A DNA stretch of 64,000 nucleotides from Cryobacterium breve (lineage in GTDB: Bacteria; Actinomycetota; Actinomycetes; Actinomycetales; Microbacteriaceae): assembly GCF_027594785.1 (NCBI RefSeq), contig NZ_CP075584.1, positions 186,001-250,000 on the forward strand, read 5' to 3'. The translations under genes were made by a program, and so were the position numbers. The stretch's first letter is position 1. Every line of letters begins with the position of its first letter. The notes under the pieces are model-generated. The model was not told where the DNA came from. It worked only from the letters and a program-made list of their open reading frames with translations, and did no database searches. Shown here one piece after another: positions 8,742-21,100 of this stretch.

Positions 8742-9346
8742 GCTCCCAGCGAATGGACGACTCGAGCAGCCCTGGCCAGAACGGCGCGCCTGTAACACTG
8801 TTCGTCGATGTCGATGGCGGCCTTTGCGCGACGCCGGTCTACCTCGGCGCGGTGTGGCCACTTCTGGAGCGAGTGGAACTTGTAACTCCGCCGCCATATC
8901 CTTCGTATGCTTGGGTGAACCCCGCTGCGGTCGCTGCACTGAACAAGTTGATCGACGAGGGGCTGGTGCAACCAGTGTGGTGCACCACTTGGGATGACGC
9001 AGCCAACTTTCTGATACCCGCGGTGGGACTGCATGGCGGACCTTGGCCTGTGGCCACGGTTGGAACACGGCAGGGCGACCTCATATGGCAGGGCATCTGG
9101 ATCAAGACGGAAGCTGTCAACCGTTACACCAAGGAGACGCGATTCGTCATGGTTGACGACTTGCTCGGAGAGCCGGAAGTCCGTCCCTGGACGGCCCAAC
9201 GCCGCAGCATGGACATGGCCTTTGGCGGCGAAGACACACTCCTGATCGGTACCCGTGCCGAAAGAGGACTCAGCGTCGATGATGTCGGACGTATTCGCCT
9301 ATTCGCGGAGATTTATGCACGAACCAACAGAGGTGAACGGAAATGA
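8735..9346 (+). CDS. HAD-superfamily protein, possibly SAK RNA-repair type
   Basis: 203 residues. The N-terminal motif L-F-V-D-V-D-G-G (about residues 22-29) is HAD motif I. A later W-C-T-T-W-D-D-A-A-N-F-L matches motif II of the HAD group found in 'Swiss army knife' RNA-repair proteins. V-M-V-D-D-L-L near residue 138 is the acidic motif IV. It starts at GTG 8735 within the end of the antitoxin-like gene and overlaps the PLD-like gene by 32 bases. A phosphatase acting on nucleic acid ends is plausible. Substrate unknown. Confidence 0.65.
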   Translation: MVSSQRMDDSSSPGQNGAPVTLFVDVDGGLCATPVYLGAVWPLLERVELVTPPPYPSYAWVNPAAVAALNKLIDEGLVQPVWCTTWDDAANFLIPAVGLHGGPWPVATVGTRQGDLIWQGIWIKTEAVNRYTKETRFVMVDDLLGEPEVRPWTAQRRSMDMAFGGEDTLLIGTRAERGLSVDDVGRIRLFAEIYARTNRGERK

Positions 9347-10046
9347 TGGATCAGATTCTGGAACGCAGGCCGATACGATGCCCTTGAGCGCTGACAGCCG
9401 GCGAACCTACTTTAGGTTCGATCCTGAACTCGATGTCGAGGACATCGTTAAGATCGCCGGTATCGCACACGAGTCAGGGCAACGAATGTTGATGGTAGAC
9501 CCTGGCCTTTCCATTGAGGAGATCAAAGGTAGGCTCGCCACGCACGGTCCGAGTTACTTCATGGACCAGGTGCGATTCCAGGAAGATATTTCGCCGCTTG
9601 CCAGTCCCAAGACAGCGGAACGATTCATTGCAGAACGCCTCTCCCTTCTCGCACCGGCGAATGAACTTATCGTCACAGACCCTTTTCTGTTCACATCCTC
9701 AAGGGCCAAGGACGCGGATGAATACAGCGACGTAGTAGCTCGGGTCCTGAACCCGCTTCTCACTCGCGCATCGATACTTCGGGTAATTGTCTCGCAAAAG
9801 AACAGTGCGGACGCCGTGGCCCTCCTTGTGAAAGAAAAGCTCAATCAGAAGAATCCTTTCCTTGGCATTGAAGTGACTTACTCAGAGGACTTTCATGACC
9901 GATTCTGGATAGCGGACCGTGAGCGTGGCATCATCATGGGCACCTCTTTGAACAAGATCGGCGGCAAGATTTTCTTTGTCGATGCGCTTTCCAATGGCGA
10001 CATTAGGGCGGTCCTCAAAGAAGTTGATTCGATCATCGCTGTCTGA
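9315..10046 (+). CDS. PLD-like phosphodiesterase domain protein
   Basis: ATG 9315 has GGAG 4 bases upstream and overlaps the HAD gene end, giving 243 residues. The C-terminus shows H-D-R-F-W-I near residue 196 and [13 protein letters not shown] near residue 212. This is the H-x-R...G-x-S pattern of single-HKD PLD-like proteins often found next to restriction or toxin loci. The family often acts on nucleic acids. It is the last gene of a tightly overlapping set of three and lies 83 bases upstream of hsdM, so it may be co-expressed with the type I system. Confidence 0.65.
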   Translation: MHEPTEVNGNDGSDSGTQADTMPLSADSRRTYFRFDPELDVEDIVKIAGIAHESGQRMLMVDPGLSIEEIKGRLATHGPSYFMDQVRFQEDISPLASPKTAERFIAERLSLLAPANELIVTDPFLFTSSRAKDADEYSDVVARVLNPLLTRASILRVIVSQKNSADAVALLVKEKLNQKNPFLGIEVTYSEDFHDRFWIADRERGIIMGTSLNKIGGKIFFVDALSNGDIRAVLKEVDSIIAV

Positions 10047-10129
10047 GGTCGTCGATAGAGTTGTGTGACAGGTTGACGTGGATCACGCGCCAGTCAGCTA
10101 TTTCCGTCGAACCTGAGGAGCACCACCAG

Positions 10130-12529
10130 ATGGCACGTTTGACCCTTCCTCAACTTGAAAGGCACCTTTTCGCCGCGGCAGACATCCTCCGTGGTTCGAT
10201 GGAGGCTTCCGCTTACAAGGAATACATCTTCGGTATGCTGTTTCTGAAATATGCATCTGATGAGTTCGACGTTGAGAGGCAACAGGTTGTCTCCGAGCAG
10301 TTGAAGAGGGGACGAACTCCGGAGGAGGCTCAAAGACGCGCCGAAACCAATACCTTTTACAAATCATTCTTCGTGCCAGAACGGTCCCGCTGGACGGCGA
10401 TCCGCGATGACCTCCGAGATGCAGTTGGATCGGGCCTCAATAAGGCGCTTGAGGCGCTCGAACATGAGAACCGTGCGTTGGAGGGCGTGCTTCAGCACAT
10501 CGATTTCACTCGCAAGGTCGGACAGTCTTCCATGTCCAATGCGAAGCTTCGCGACCTCATTATGCATTTCAACAAAGTGGCGCTCAGGCAACAGGACTTT
10601 GAATTTCCCGACCTGCTCGGAGCGGCTTACGAGTATTTGATCCGCGACTTTGCCGACTCAGCGGGCAAGAAGGGCGGAGAGTTTTACACGCCCCGGGATG
10701 TTGTTCGACTCCTCGTCCGTATTGCGGATCCAAAGCGTGGGATGAGCGTCTACGATCCAGCTAGCGGCTCGGGCGGAATGCTTATCCTCGCCAGAGAGTA
10801 CGTCGAGGAGGCTGGCGGCGACCACAGAAACCTCTCGCTCGCTGGCCAAGAGAAAGATGGAAGTGTCTGGGCGATTTCAAAAATGAACTTGCTTCTCCAT
10901 GGGGTCCCTGACGCCGACATCCGGAACACAGACGACGGAACACTTGAGGATCCCGCTCACGTCAGCGGCGGAGAATTGCAGAGATTCGACAGGGTGATCA
11001 CAAATCCACCTTTCTCCATGAACTACAGCAGGGCGAGCATCCCGTTCCCGGAACGCTTCAAGTACGGCTACACGCCAGAAAAGGGGAAGAAGGCCGATTT
11101 GATGTTTGTCCAACACATGTTGGCCGTAACGCGGCCGGGTGGCATGGTGACGACTGTCATGCCGCATGGGGTCTTATTTCGAGCTGGTGAGGAGGCGAAG
11201 ATTCGAACGGGCTTTCTTGACGACGATGTCATCGAGGCGGTCATCGGCCTCGGCCCACAACTCTTCTACGGAACGGGCATTCCAGCATGCATTCTTGTTC
11301 TTCGTCCGAAGGGGGCGAAAGCAAGTAGCAGACGTAACAAGGTGCTTTTCATAAATGCTGACAAGGACTACCGGGAGGGACGCGCTCAGAACTATCTCGA
11401 GCCGGAAAATCTTGAAAAGATCGTATCTGCATTTCGGGCTTTTGCAGATATCCCAGGCTTTGCCCGAGTTGTCGGTCGTGACGAGCTGGAAGCACACGAA
11501 GACAACCTCCACATTCCTCAGTATGTCGACACAGGCTCCGGATCCCGAACCTCAGAATGTTCGCGCGCACTTGCATGGCGGTATTCCACGGAAGGAACTC
11601 GAAGCAAGGGTCGACCTCTTTTCGGACCATGGCCTGAATCCAGGAAGTCTTCTAACAGGGACAGAGTGCGACTTCCCGATATTCTCACCTGCCATAGGCA
11701 GCCGGAAAGCCATAGCTCCCTTCATCAATGGAGATGTCGGTGTAAGGGCAGCAGAGTCCGAACTGCTAACAGATATCCTCGGCTGGTGGCAGCTGCAGCT
11801 GGACCGGATTGACTGTCTAGAGTCCACTGCGGATCTCGCGTCACTTCGCAGGGATTTCATTGTGTCATTTCAGGCCGCACTTTCCGGCACGAAAACGCTT
11901 GACCGCTTCGCTATCTCGGGCATCATCGCGTCTTGGTGGAGCAACAACTTGGTCGATCTCAAGACGCTATCTACCCTCGGATACAAGGGCCTTGTCGAAG
12001 CGTGGGTAGCCAGCGTGCTCGATGCCTTGGGCGACGAGAAGTCTGAAGCAAATCCGCTGGACCATGATGCAGCGAAGGCGCTGGTTCCAACATACCTAAA
12101 TCAACTCTCCGCGCTCGCGAATGAAGTTGCAGAGCTGGACCAGGCAATCAAAGCAACCAACGCTGTAGACGAAGACGGTGAACCTATAGAAGTGGTCCTT
12201 TCGCCAATCGAGCTGAAGGAGATGAAGACTCAGCTCGCACTGGCGAAGCGGCTGCTGAAGGTGGAACGAGGTGATTTTGCTCAGAAGCTTATGAGCGCCA
12301 GCGAGGTACTTGACCTTGCGGCTGCTCGTAGCGTGGTTCTTAACATTTTCCAGTCTGATCTCTTGCACGAGGCGAACGAGCGAAGTGCGCGTCGACGGCG
12401 GCGGAAGTTGTCGCAGTGTTTGAAACGTGGTGGGACAAATACCAGGTTCCTCTCGCTGCCCTTGAGGAATTGAACGCGTCTGCCTCCCTGAAACTGACAG
12501 GGTTCCTCAAGGAGCTTGGATATGAATGA
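10130..12529 (+). CDS. hsdM: type I restriction-modification methyltransferase HsdM (two frame breaks)
   Basis: N6-adenine methyltransferase subunit of a type I R-M system. ATG 10130 follows TGAGGAGC. The N-terminal HsdM helical domain is at about residues 1-150. The SAM motif D-P-A-S-G-S-G-G-M is near residue 207 and the catalytic N-P-P-F near residue 290. The frame is broken twice. CAGGCTC at 11532-11538 has an extra G; removing it gives Y-V-D-T-A-P-D-P-E-P. Near 12395-12406 one base is missing, and adding it restores [13 protein letters not shown]. The last 8 bases overlap hsdS. The total of about 799 residues is long, with an extended C-terminal part. Confidence 0.88.
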
Positions 12530-13679
12530 GTCCCGACGGCTCTCTGCACTTGCGACTTGCGTGAATTCGCGAGTGGGGCCTGGCCAGAAATTGGCCTCAG
12601 TTGCCTATGTCGGACTGGAACATCTGACTACCGATGTGCCCCGCATAACCGGTACGGCACCGTCGTCTTCTTCGGTGGGTATCAACACGGTATTCCAGAC
12701 GGGGGACACACTTTTTGGAAAGCTCCGCCCAAACCTCCGCAAAGTCGCGAGAGCTGATTTTTCGGGCTATTGCTCAACCGAGATTTTGGTCTTAAGGGCT
12801 CGTACAGGGGTCGACGCTGGATATCTAAGCCATGTATTACGATCCGAGAGTGTTCTTGGGTTTGCCGCGGCTACTGCGTTCGGCACCAAGATGCCGCGCA
12901 CGTCTTGGTCCCTCGTCGGCGCCCAGGAAGTGTTCACTCCACGCTTCGAAACTCAACGTCGAATCTCCGAAATACTGGATGCCATCGATGAAAAAATTAA
13001 ATGGTCAGATCTAGTTGTCCAGAAATTGTGTGCACTTCGCGAGGGCATAGTCTCGGGCGAGCTCGCTGGCGGCGCGGCAGAAACCAGCCTCGCAGATGCT
13101 TCGGTCAAGATAACCGACGGAACTCATCAGTCGGTTGTATTAGACGATTCCGGGTCCATACCTTTCTTGTATGTGTCGAGCATCCGCGATGGGCGCATTC
13201 ATTGGTCGACGACCGGACGTATCTCCGATGCCACTTACCGACGCATCAGTCCCGGTCGGGAGGCTGTGAACGGGATGGTCCTGTATACGGCCGTGGGCTC
13301 CTTCGGGCATGCGGCTGCTGTCGACGTCGAGTATCCGTTCGCATTCCAACGGCATATCGCTTGCATCTACCCAGATTTTCGCATCGCGCGAGGTACGTAC
13401 CTTTCTATCTACTTGAATTCAGAGTTTGGCAGAAAGCAATCTGAGGTATTCGCCGTAGGCAACGCCCAGAAAACCGTGTCGCTTTCGTCGTTGAGTAAGT
13501 TCAAGATCTGGCTGCCCACTATCCCTGAGCAGGATCTAATTGTTGAGAGAATCCACGCGCTCGATCAGCGCATAGAACATGAGCGCGCAGTGATGACCAA
13601 ATTGGAGTCTCTGAGAATAGGCATGACATCGGACCTCATCGCTGGGCACATTCCCCTGCCAATAGGAGCTTCCGATTGA
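12522..13679 (+). CDS. hsdS: type I restriction-modification specificity subunit HsdS
   Basis: About 385 residues starting at ATG 12522 inside the end of hsdM. It contains two target-recognition domains, each followed by a conserved helix: F-E-T-Q-R-R-I-S-E-I-L-D-A-I-D-E-K-I near residues 145-165 and I-P-E-Q-D-L-I-V-E-R-I near residue 340. The second TRD begins near residue 190. It sets the DNA target of both methylation and cleavage. The target cannot be read from the sequence. It overlaps hsdR by 4 bases, so the three genes form one operon. Confidence 0.88.
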   Translation: MNESRRLSALATCVNSRVGPGQKLASVAYVGLEHLTTDVPRITGTAPSSSSVGINTVFQTGDTLFGKLRPNLRKVARADFSGYCSTEILVLRARTGVDAGYLSHVLRSESVLGFAAATAFGTKMPRTSWSLVGAQEVFTPRFETQRRISEILDAIDEKIKWSDLVVQKLCALREGIVSGELAGGAAETSLADASVKITDGTHQSVVLDDSGSIPFLYVSSIRDGRIHWSTTGRISDATYRRISPGREAVNGMVLYTAVGSFGHAAAVDVEYPFAFQRHIACIYPDFRIARGTYLSIYLNSEFGRKQSEVFAVGNAQKTVSLSSLSKFKIWLPTIPEQDLIVERIHALDQRIEHERAVMTKLESLRIGMTSDLIAGHIPLPIGASD

Positions 13680-16600
13680 GTGACGGATCAGAGTATTCGC
13701 ACGTCGAGAAACCCCTCCTGCAACAACTTGCCGCTCTCGGGTGGCAGGTAATACTGGGCGGAAATCTCGGTGCATCAGTCGCTGAACGCGAGGCCTTCCG
13801 AGAGGTGATACTCGAAGAGCGCTTTCGCTCGGCGCTTCGGAGAATCAACCCAGGCCCAAATCGCGGTGAATGGCTTGACGACGAGCGCCTAAGTGGTGCG
13901 CTCTTGGAATTAACGCGGGCGGGCATAGGAAAGCTCATCGAGGTCAATGAACGGATGACGCGGCATTTGCTTGAGGGAATCTCGGTCGCCGGTCTTCCGG
14001 ACTGGGATCAAGGGCGGACACAACACATCCAGTTCATCGACTTCCAGAGGCCTGAAAACAACGACTTCTTGGCTTTCAGCCAATTTCGCGTAGACGAGCC
14101 TGGCGGACAGTCAAAACGGTTCATTGTGCCGGATGTTGTTCTGTTCGTGAACGGTATTCCGCTCATCGTTATTGAGTGTAAGAGTCCAAACATTGTTGAC
14201 CCGGTCACTGAAGGTATCAAGCAGATCCGTCGCTACGCCAACCAGCGCTCCCTCGGCATGCCCGAAGGCAACGAGCGCCTGTTCTGGACGAACCAATTCG
14301 TCGTCTCGACCTACGGCGACCGTGCTCGTGTCGGCACCTTCACCTCTGGACCAGAACATTATCTCGAGTGGAAAGATCCCTACCCGCTCTCCACGAACGA
14401 CCTCGCTGAGGGCCTCCGGAAAACGCGCGATGCACTCAGCGGGCAGGAGATGCTCGTAGCCGGCATGCTTACCCCGAAGAACCTTCTGGACATCGTGAAG
14501 CACTTTGTCGTTTTCACGGTCGTCGACGGCAAGCGAATCAAGATAGTCGCTCGATACCAGCAGTACCGCGCTGTCGGTAAGGCCATTCAGCGGCTCCGAA
14601 GTGGTAAGACACGGGCCATCGACGGAGAGGCAGATCGCCGAGGCGGTCTCATCTGGCACACACAAGGTTCGGGGAAGTCGCTCACCATGACCTTTCTGAT
14701 TCGGGCCATGCGTTCTGACGCCATCCTTCGTTCCAGCAAGGTGGTCGTTATTACTGACCGCACTGACCTTGAGAAGCAGCTGGCGGCTACCGCACAAATA
14801 TCCGGCGAGACCATAGAGCGTGTTCGTCGCGCCAAGAAGCTTAGGAAAGTGCTCGCAGAACACGGTCCCGGCTTAGTTTTCGCCATGATTCAGAAGTACC
14901 GGGACACGGGTAACGCCGGTCAACTTGGCCTCGCGGGCGACGATGTCGCCGAAGAACTCGGTGTGCTCAATAGTGATGAGTCCATCGTCATATTGGTCGA
15001 TGAAGCACACCGATCCCAGACCTCCGCCCTGCACGCAAACCTCATGGCGGCCCTGCCCAATGCCGCGAAGATTGGCTTCACCGGTACGCCAATTATGAGT
15101 GCCGGTAAGAAGAAGACGACCTCGATCTTCGGCGAATTCATTGACAAGTACACCATTCGTCAAGCTGAGCAAGACGGGGCGGTCGTTCCGATATTTTATG
15201 AAGGTCGTACAGCCAAGGGGGCGGTTTCGGGCGGTAGCGACCTCGACCAACTTTTCGAGGACATGTTCGCAGAGCAAACCCCCGAAGAGGTCGAACAGCT
15301 AAAGACTCGCTACGCCACAATCGGAAACGTACTGGAGGCGCCCAGCCTCATCGCCGCCAAGGCTCGTTCCATAATGTGGCACTACCTGTCGACCATCTTC
15401 CCCGGTGGCTTCAAAGCCCAGCTAGCAGCAACAAGTCGTCTTGCTGCGGTCCGCTACCGTGATGCCCTCAACGACGCCCGAGATGACTTCGTGGCTCAGC
15501 TCGAAGGTATAGAGCCTTACATCATCGACGGAGTCGAGGATGCTTCGATGGACATCGATTCGCTGCCGAGCAAGATGCAGATACTTATTCGAGCTCGGCC
15601 GCACCTGGGCCTTATTCGAGCCCTTGAGTTTGTACCGGTCATTTCTGGTAACCACAACGACGACCCCACCTGGGCGAGGTGGACGGACAAAGTTCTACAG
15701 GAAAAGACTATTGAAGACTTCAAGAAGCCTCTCGGCCTATCGGGACAAAAAGAGTAGCCCCATAGCCTTCCTCATCGTTCGAACTATGCTTCTCACGGGC
15801 TTTGATGCCCCCGTTGAGCAGGTGCTCTACCTAGATCGGTTCATCCAGGACGCGGAGTTGCTCCAAGCTATTGCGAGGGTCAACCGTACAGCCACGGGCA
15901 AATCGGCTGGCTTCCTTGTCGATTACTTTGGGGTAGGTGCCCATCTCCAGAAGGCGCTGAAGGCCTACGCACCTGAGGACGCCGAGGACACTACAGGGGC
16001 GCTCGCGTCCATCATTGATGAATTGCCAAAGCTTGCCGACCGCCATGCTCGGGTAGTTGCCATATTCTCCCTGGCAGGAATCGATACCTTCGACGCGGAT
16101 CAAGACATCGAGGCCTGCGTGCAGGTCCTCGAGGATGAGCCCCTTAGAGTCCGATTCGATGTCTTGTTTAAATCCTTCTTGGCCACGCTAGATACTGTCC
16201 TACCTCGGCCCGAAGGGCTGGGATTCGTCAAGGATGCGAAGCGATTCGGCGTTATCCAGAAGGTGGCTCGTCGTCGTTATCGCGAAGACGGACAGGGCGA
16301 CTTTGATGTGTCCCTGTACGGGCAGAAAGTACGAGACCTCATTGATGAGCACGTTCTAGCTCTGGATATCGCAGCTAAGATTCCACCGGTCTCCATCACC
16401 GACCCGGACTTCATCGCGAAGGTCAACGGCCTGACTTCAGACAAGGCGAAAGCGTCTGAGATGGAACATGCACTGCGATACCACATACGCAAGAACTTCG
16501 ACCAAGACCCCGGTCGCTACAAGAAACTCTCAGATCGTCTCGAAGAGATTCTGAAGACTCTCGTCGACAAGTGGGATCAGCTAACCTTTCAGCTTGAACA

Positions 16601-16967
16601 GCTTCTCGAGGAAACCACGGAAGACGAGGCGACCGACACTCCGCACGTTGACCCGCTAGTTGCGCGCTTCTATGGCGTCCTCGAGCTTGAGTTCGCTTCC
16701 ACAACTGAACTACCTGAAGAAATTCGTCTGACGCTCGAGAAGCTCGCTGCCGGCATCGTCGACCTGGTGGCAAAGCGTTCCGGCATCGTACGGTTCTGGC
16801 AGAATCTTGTTGCCCAGGAGGACCTCCGGCACGAGCTACGCATGATCCTAGACGACAGCGACATGTTCCCGTTCGAGGACCAGGAGGCAGTTGCAGACAC
16901 GTTAGTGGAACTTGCCAGAGCTAACCGCAGCAGATTTGCTGAGAGGTCTCGTTGGGCAGGGGTTTGA
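13676..16967 (+). CDS. hsdR: type I restriction endonuclease HsdR (frameshift near 15723-15748)
   Basis: Motor and nuclease subunit, about 1,096 residues. The nuclease core P-D-V-V-L-F then I-V-I-E-C-K-S lies near residues 150-168. Walker A T-Q-G-S-G-K-S is near residue 330 and the DEAH box V-D-E-A-H-R-S near residue 440. The frame closes at 15757, but the protein continues in another frame with A-F-L-I-V-R-T-M-L-L-T-G-F-D-A-P. One extra base near 15723-15748 explains it: either the extra C in AAGCCTCTC, which would match the window-wide motif, or an extra G in CGGGAC. It starts at TTG 13676, overlapping hsdS. Confidence 0.87.
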
Positions 16968-17690
16968 TGGGTTCCAAAGTATTGACCCTGGACGGTCTGC
17001 GTATTCCAGTGAAGTTCGGCGGCGGTGACCGTCGGGCGAGGCTCACGATTCTGCCCGACGGGAGCTTGGAGCTACTCGCTGCTTCTGATGTGGCGATTGA
17101 AGAGCCTGCAGGAGTTCTTGGAATCTAAACGGAACTGGATCTATACCAAGCTCGCGGCGAACGAAGAGCTCCATCGGCGCCCTGTGGAGAAGGAGCTAGT
17201 TGATGGTGAGAGTTTTGTGTACCTCGGGCGCAACTACCGGCTCCAGATCGTCGATGAGTCATCCAATAGTGTTCGTCTTGTCGGTGGAAGGCTGCGGCTG
17301 CCGGCTCAGCTCGCTGACATCGGCCGGACGCCGCTTACGGATTGGTACCGCGTCAGCGGTCGGGCATGGGTTGCTCCGAAGGCCAGGGACTGGTCGGAGC
17401 GGCTCCGCGTGCACCCAGGCACAATTGAAGTCACGGATCTGGGCCGCAAGTGGGGGAGTGCGACGCCAGGTGGGAACGTGCGTCTTCATTGGGCAGCGTT
17501 CCAGCTAAGTCCTGTTCTCATCGACTATGTGGTTGCACATGAACTTGCGCACCTCAGGGAACCGCATCACGGACCGGCGTTCTGGCAGGTTCTGGGGCGG
17601 GCGTTGCCCGACTTCGCAGAGCGTAAGAATCTTTTGGCACGCGTCGGAGCGAACCTGTGGTTTGGAGAGATTGCGGTCAATCACAAGTAG
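16967..17690 (+). CDS. YgjP-like metallopeptidase (WLM/SprT type) linked to type I R-M
   Basis: About 240 residues with the zinc motif V-A-H-E-L-A-H near residue 186 and a third ligand in P-H-H-G-P-A-F-W. It starts at ATG 16967, overlapping the hsdR stop (TGATG). The frame breaks at GAGCCTG (17102-17108); removing one C gives E-E-L-Q-E-F-L-E-S-K-R-N-W, typical of this family. Peptidases of this kind often follow hsdR and are thought to act on the R-M complex, which is inference. It is the last gene of the R-M operon. Confidence 0.8.
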
Positions 17691-18117
17691 AGAATCCGCT
17701 GCAGGTGTCTCCGCTCCAGCGCTACTAAGGCAGGGGATCAGCGAAAGTACTTCAGAGCTCTATACGACACGAACTGGCTACGGAACTTACTGGCATCCCA
17801 CTACGAGTCCCGCTCTTAGATGAGGTCTCTTAAAAGAGATGGGTCGTCGCGAGTGGGCGGAGGAAGGCCGCTGAAAGAGGTCTCTAGCCAACTCGATAGC
17901 CGGCTGTGCTCGTCCTCGCGTGGGCTGCCGCGTCTGACGAATTGACACCTTATCTTGGGCGCAATAGCCGTGATGCGGCAAGAATGACGACACATCGCTC
18001 CTGCTCGATACCGCTCGTCGAGGCCATTTCATCCCGGCCCGGTAGCCTGAGGACATCGTTATCGGCGCTCGACAGGGCCGCCGGCGACTGCACAGCATCT
18101 TCGTGGTGTTTGGGGGA
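17691..18117. other. non-coding interval with no clear gene
   Basis: About 430 bases between the R-M operon and the large TPR gene. I see no convincing coding frame. A short 6-bp hairpin at 17826-17839 (TCTCTT, AA, AAGAGA) is the only structure. A promoter for the following gene is expected near the right end but I cannot place it. Confidence 0.4.
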
Positions 18118-21100
18118 ATGTACGTGGTAGATGTATTAGCTGTTGCGACGAAAATGGCCGCCTCAGCGATGGTTTACGTCGTTCAGGCAGGTAACAAGGT
18201 CACGCTCAATTGGCGTGTTGGGAACGCCGCCGCGCATATGGCTCGTGATGCCGGCATACAGGTGAGCGGGCACCGGATGCGCCAATCGGCCAAACGCGAC
18301 GACGTGCTAAATATCCTGAAGTCCGGCTCGCCAGCCCAAATAGAGGCTTTGAGGCGACGACTTGATCATGTTCCCGGGGCCAAGTCCACGCCAACGGATC
18401 TTCAACCTGGAGATGCTCTCGCGGGATATTTTCAGAGGGCCTATACCGAAACCCTCCCACACGGCGAGGCGCTTCAGGTCGCCTCTTCACGTACCGTGAC
18501 GGCAATTGACCGAGTCGTCGGGGAGCTCTCCGAGAAAATAGTAGAAAGAGACGACGACTCCGCACTAATGGAAATGCGGCTCGAGAAGTTTCATCCGCTT
18601 CGCGCTGGATTTGCTCGAGACCTCCGGTCGCTCTGGCCAAGCACGCCGACGTTGATCGGCCGACTCACCGCCACAGACGACCGAGGCCAGACTCTTTCGG
18701 ACTGGGCGGCGCAGGAACCAAGATTCTTGCATTCAGCGCCACCGGCGGTACAGGCATTCCTAGGGCAGATTGCTGGAGATTCTGGGCAGAAGCAGGCGGC
18801 ACTGCATTTCTACGATTCAGCGTTAGCGGACGGGATTTCTCCGCGAGGTTTCTGGAAAGTATGCCGTATGTGGCAGTCGGGGACTCGCAGTATCGAAGAG
18901 GCCCGAGAATATCTAGATGATGTTGCGGCCGACCCGTTCGTGCAGGCCGTGCTGGGCGACGCCGAAGAGCTTTCTTCAGGTTTGGGTGCATGGTTACCGT
19001 CCTCAGATTTGGAGCGGGCGACAAAGGAGATTCTGCTGGCACGACAATCGCTTGCTGAACTCGATTTCGACAATGCGATTCTGATGGGAGTTCGGGCCTA
19101 CGAAGGGCTATTAGCGACGGAGGCTGGCCTAGTTGCCGTGCGTGCGTTGATCGTTCGGCATTCGAAGAGGTCCTCCCCTTTGCACTCGGATGATGCGACG
19201 AAGGCACTTACTCTCGCGCTACGGATACGAGACGACCAAAGGCGGTGGGCGAGTAGTAGCGCCGCTGCTGTCGTAGAGGCCGCCCGCGCTGCTCGGCTTA
19301 TAGACGACAATGAACTGGCCTGGCGAATAACGCAGTTGCCCCCGGAAGGTGAAGCCAACTTGTTGGAAGCCAATTCAAGAGTTGTCCTTGACTTTGCGTG
19401 TCTCTTGGCCGCCGAGGCAGGGCGATTTGAAATCGCTCGCAGCCTAGTTGGCGCGGTGAATACGCCGTGCGTCCGAAGTCAAGTCGAAGCTCTCATCTCC
19501 GTGGATGCGGGCGACGAGGAAGGTGCTGTCCGAGCTCTGAAAGCTGCGCTCGAGGCGAGCGACGATTGGGACGAGAAAGCACACATTCTCTTCAGACTCG
19601 CGCTGCTCGGCACTACAGACCCATTTGTCGGCGTGCTTGGCAAGGAAAACCCACAGGTGGCCAAAGAACTCATCCTGGTCGCGTCGCTCTTCGCCGAAGA
19701 GGATGGCGCACTTGCGGAGGCTCGCCTGGAATCGGGGAAACAACCTCGGATAGCCATCGCTCTGTTGGACTATTACAAACGCCACGAAGAGATGGAAGCC
19801 GCAGCGAGGCTCGCTTCTGAGGCGGCGATGCGGTGGACGGCGCCCCACTTCTGGATGGATGCGGCGCATATATATCAGCACTTGGGAGATCCCAAGAGGG
19901 CTATTGAATGCCTCAAGTCCGCTCTCCTAAACGCTGGAAGCCGTTGGGGGGAGAGTTCGAAGCAAATACGCTCCTAGTCGAGTGCTTTTCTAGCCTTTCC
20001 GAGTGGGATGAAGCGGTTCGCGCGGCGACAAGGCTTGTTCAACTTCGCCCGAAAAGCGTGCGTGCAGTATGGGCTCTCATCGCCTGTCAGTACTTTCTCG
20101 GTCGAACAAGGGATGCGCTGAACACGCTGACCGGTGTCGGCAGTGGCATTAGACCCGAATCAAGACAAGATGCCAGGGTTTGGACGGCATTGTTCGAAGA
20201 ATTCGGCACCGAGGTCGGTAATTCCGAGGACGCGATTCATATTGCAACGGATTGGAAAGACGACGAAGAAATACGCCGTCGCGTCGTTCATGCATTGCTC
20301 TTCAATTCGGTGCCAATCGACAGCCAATACAGCCCGGTAGGGGAGTACCTCGCTGATTTCCCCAACTCCGTCCATTTTCAACTAGTTCCGGTCGATATGG
20401 AAAGACCGCTTGAGTCATTGCGCGCGGCTTTGGGAGATCTTCCAGACACATCTGACGTCGATGCGCAGGTCGCTGCCGCTCGCCTCCCGATATGCATCTC
20501 CGCAGCGGTGCACAACACAACATACGCGGAGGCAATCGTCGTGCGAGCGGCCATTGCACGGTTCGCGGGCACCAACGACATCGACGGTGAAATCCTCGCA
20601 ATTCGCGCCGCGGAAAATGCTGTGATCGTCGTGGATTCGACAGCCCTGTTCACGCAAATTCTCCTTCCCGAGATCACGTCAGTAGCGGCCGCCGGCTTGT
20701 TTGCTAGTCAGGAAACTACCGCGGAACAATTTCGTGACTCGGTAGGCTGCCTCGCGCGCATGAAGAGAGCGTCTGGACTTCGATATGTCCCGGCGGCCGG
20801 GGGAGATGTCGGTAGCTTGCGCACGGTGCCGGAGGAAGACCGGACCCTTCGTATCCAAGAGGCGCAACGTCTACATGACCGTTTTGAGCAAACCGCGCGC
20901 GTCGCTCACCCAGAATTGGTTGTTCTTCCTGGATTCGCGGGCAATTCAACCCATGTCCTGAACACGGCATTGTCCGCCCTCGACCATGCCGCGGCACACG
21001 GGTTGGCGTTCTGGTCTGACGACCTATTTCTTAGAAGGATGGCTAGCGAGATCGGAGTCCCGTCTTTCGGAACTGTCGCGCTGCTCGAATTCCTGTGTCT

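Noticed and set aside
17787..18098. 103-residue minus-strand frame in the gap after the R-M operon
   Set aside because: Composition is random-like and there is no ribosome binding site or motif.
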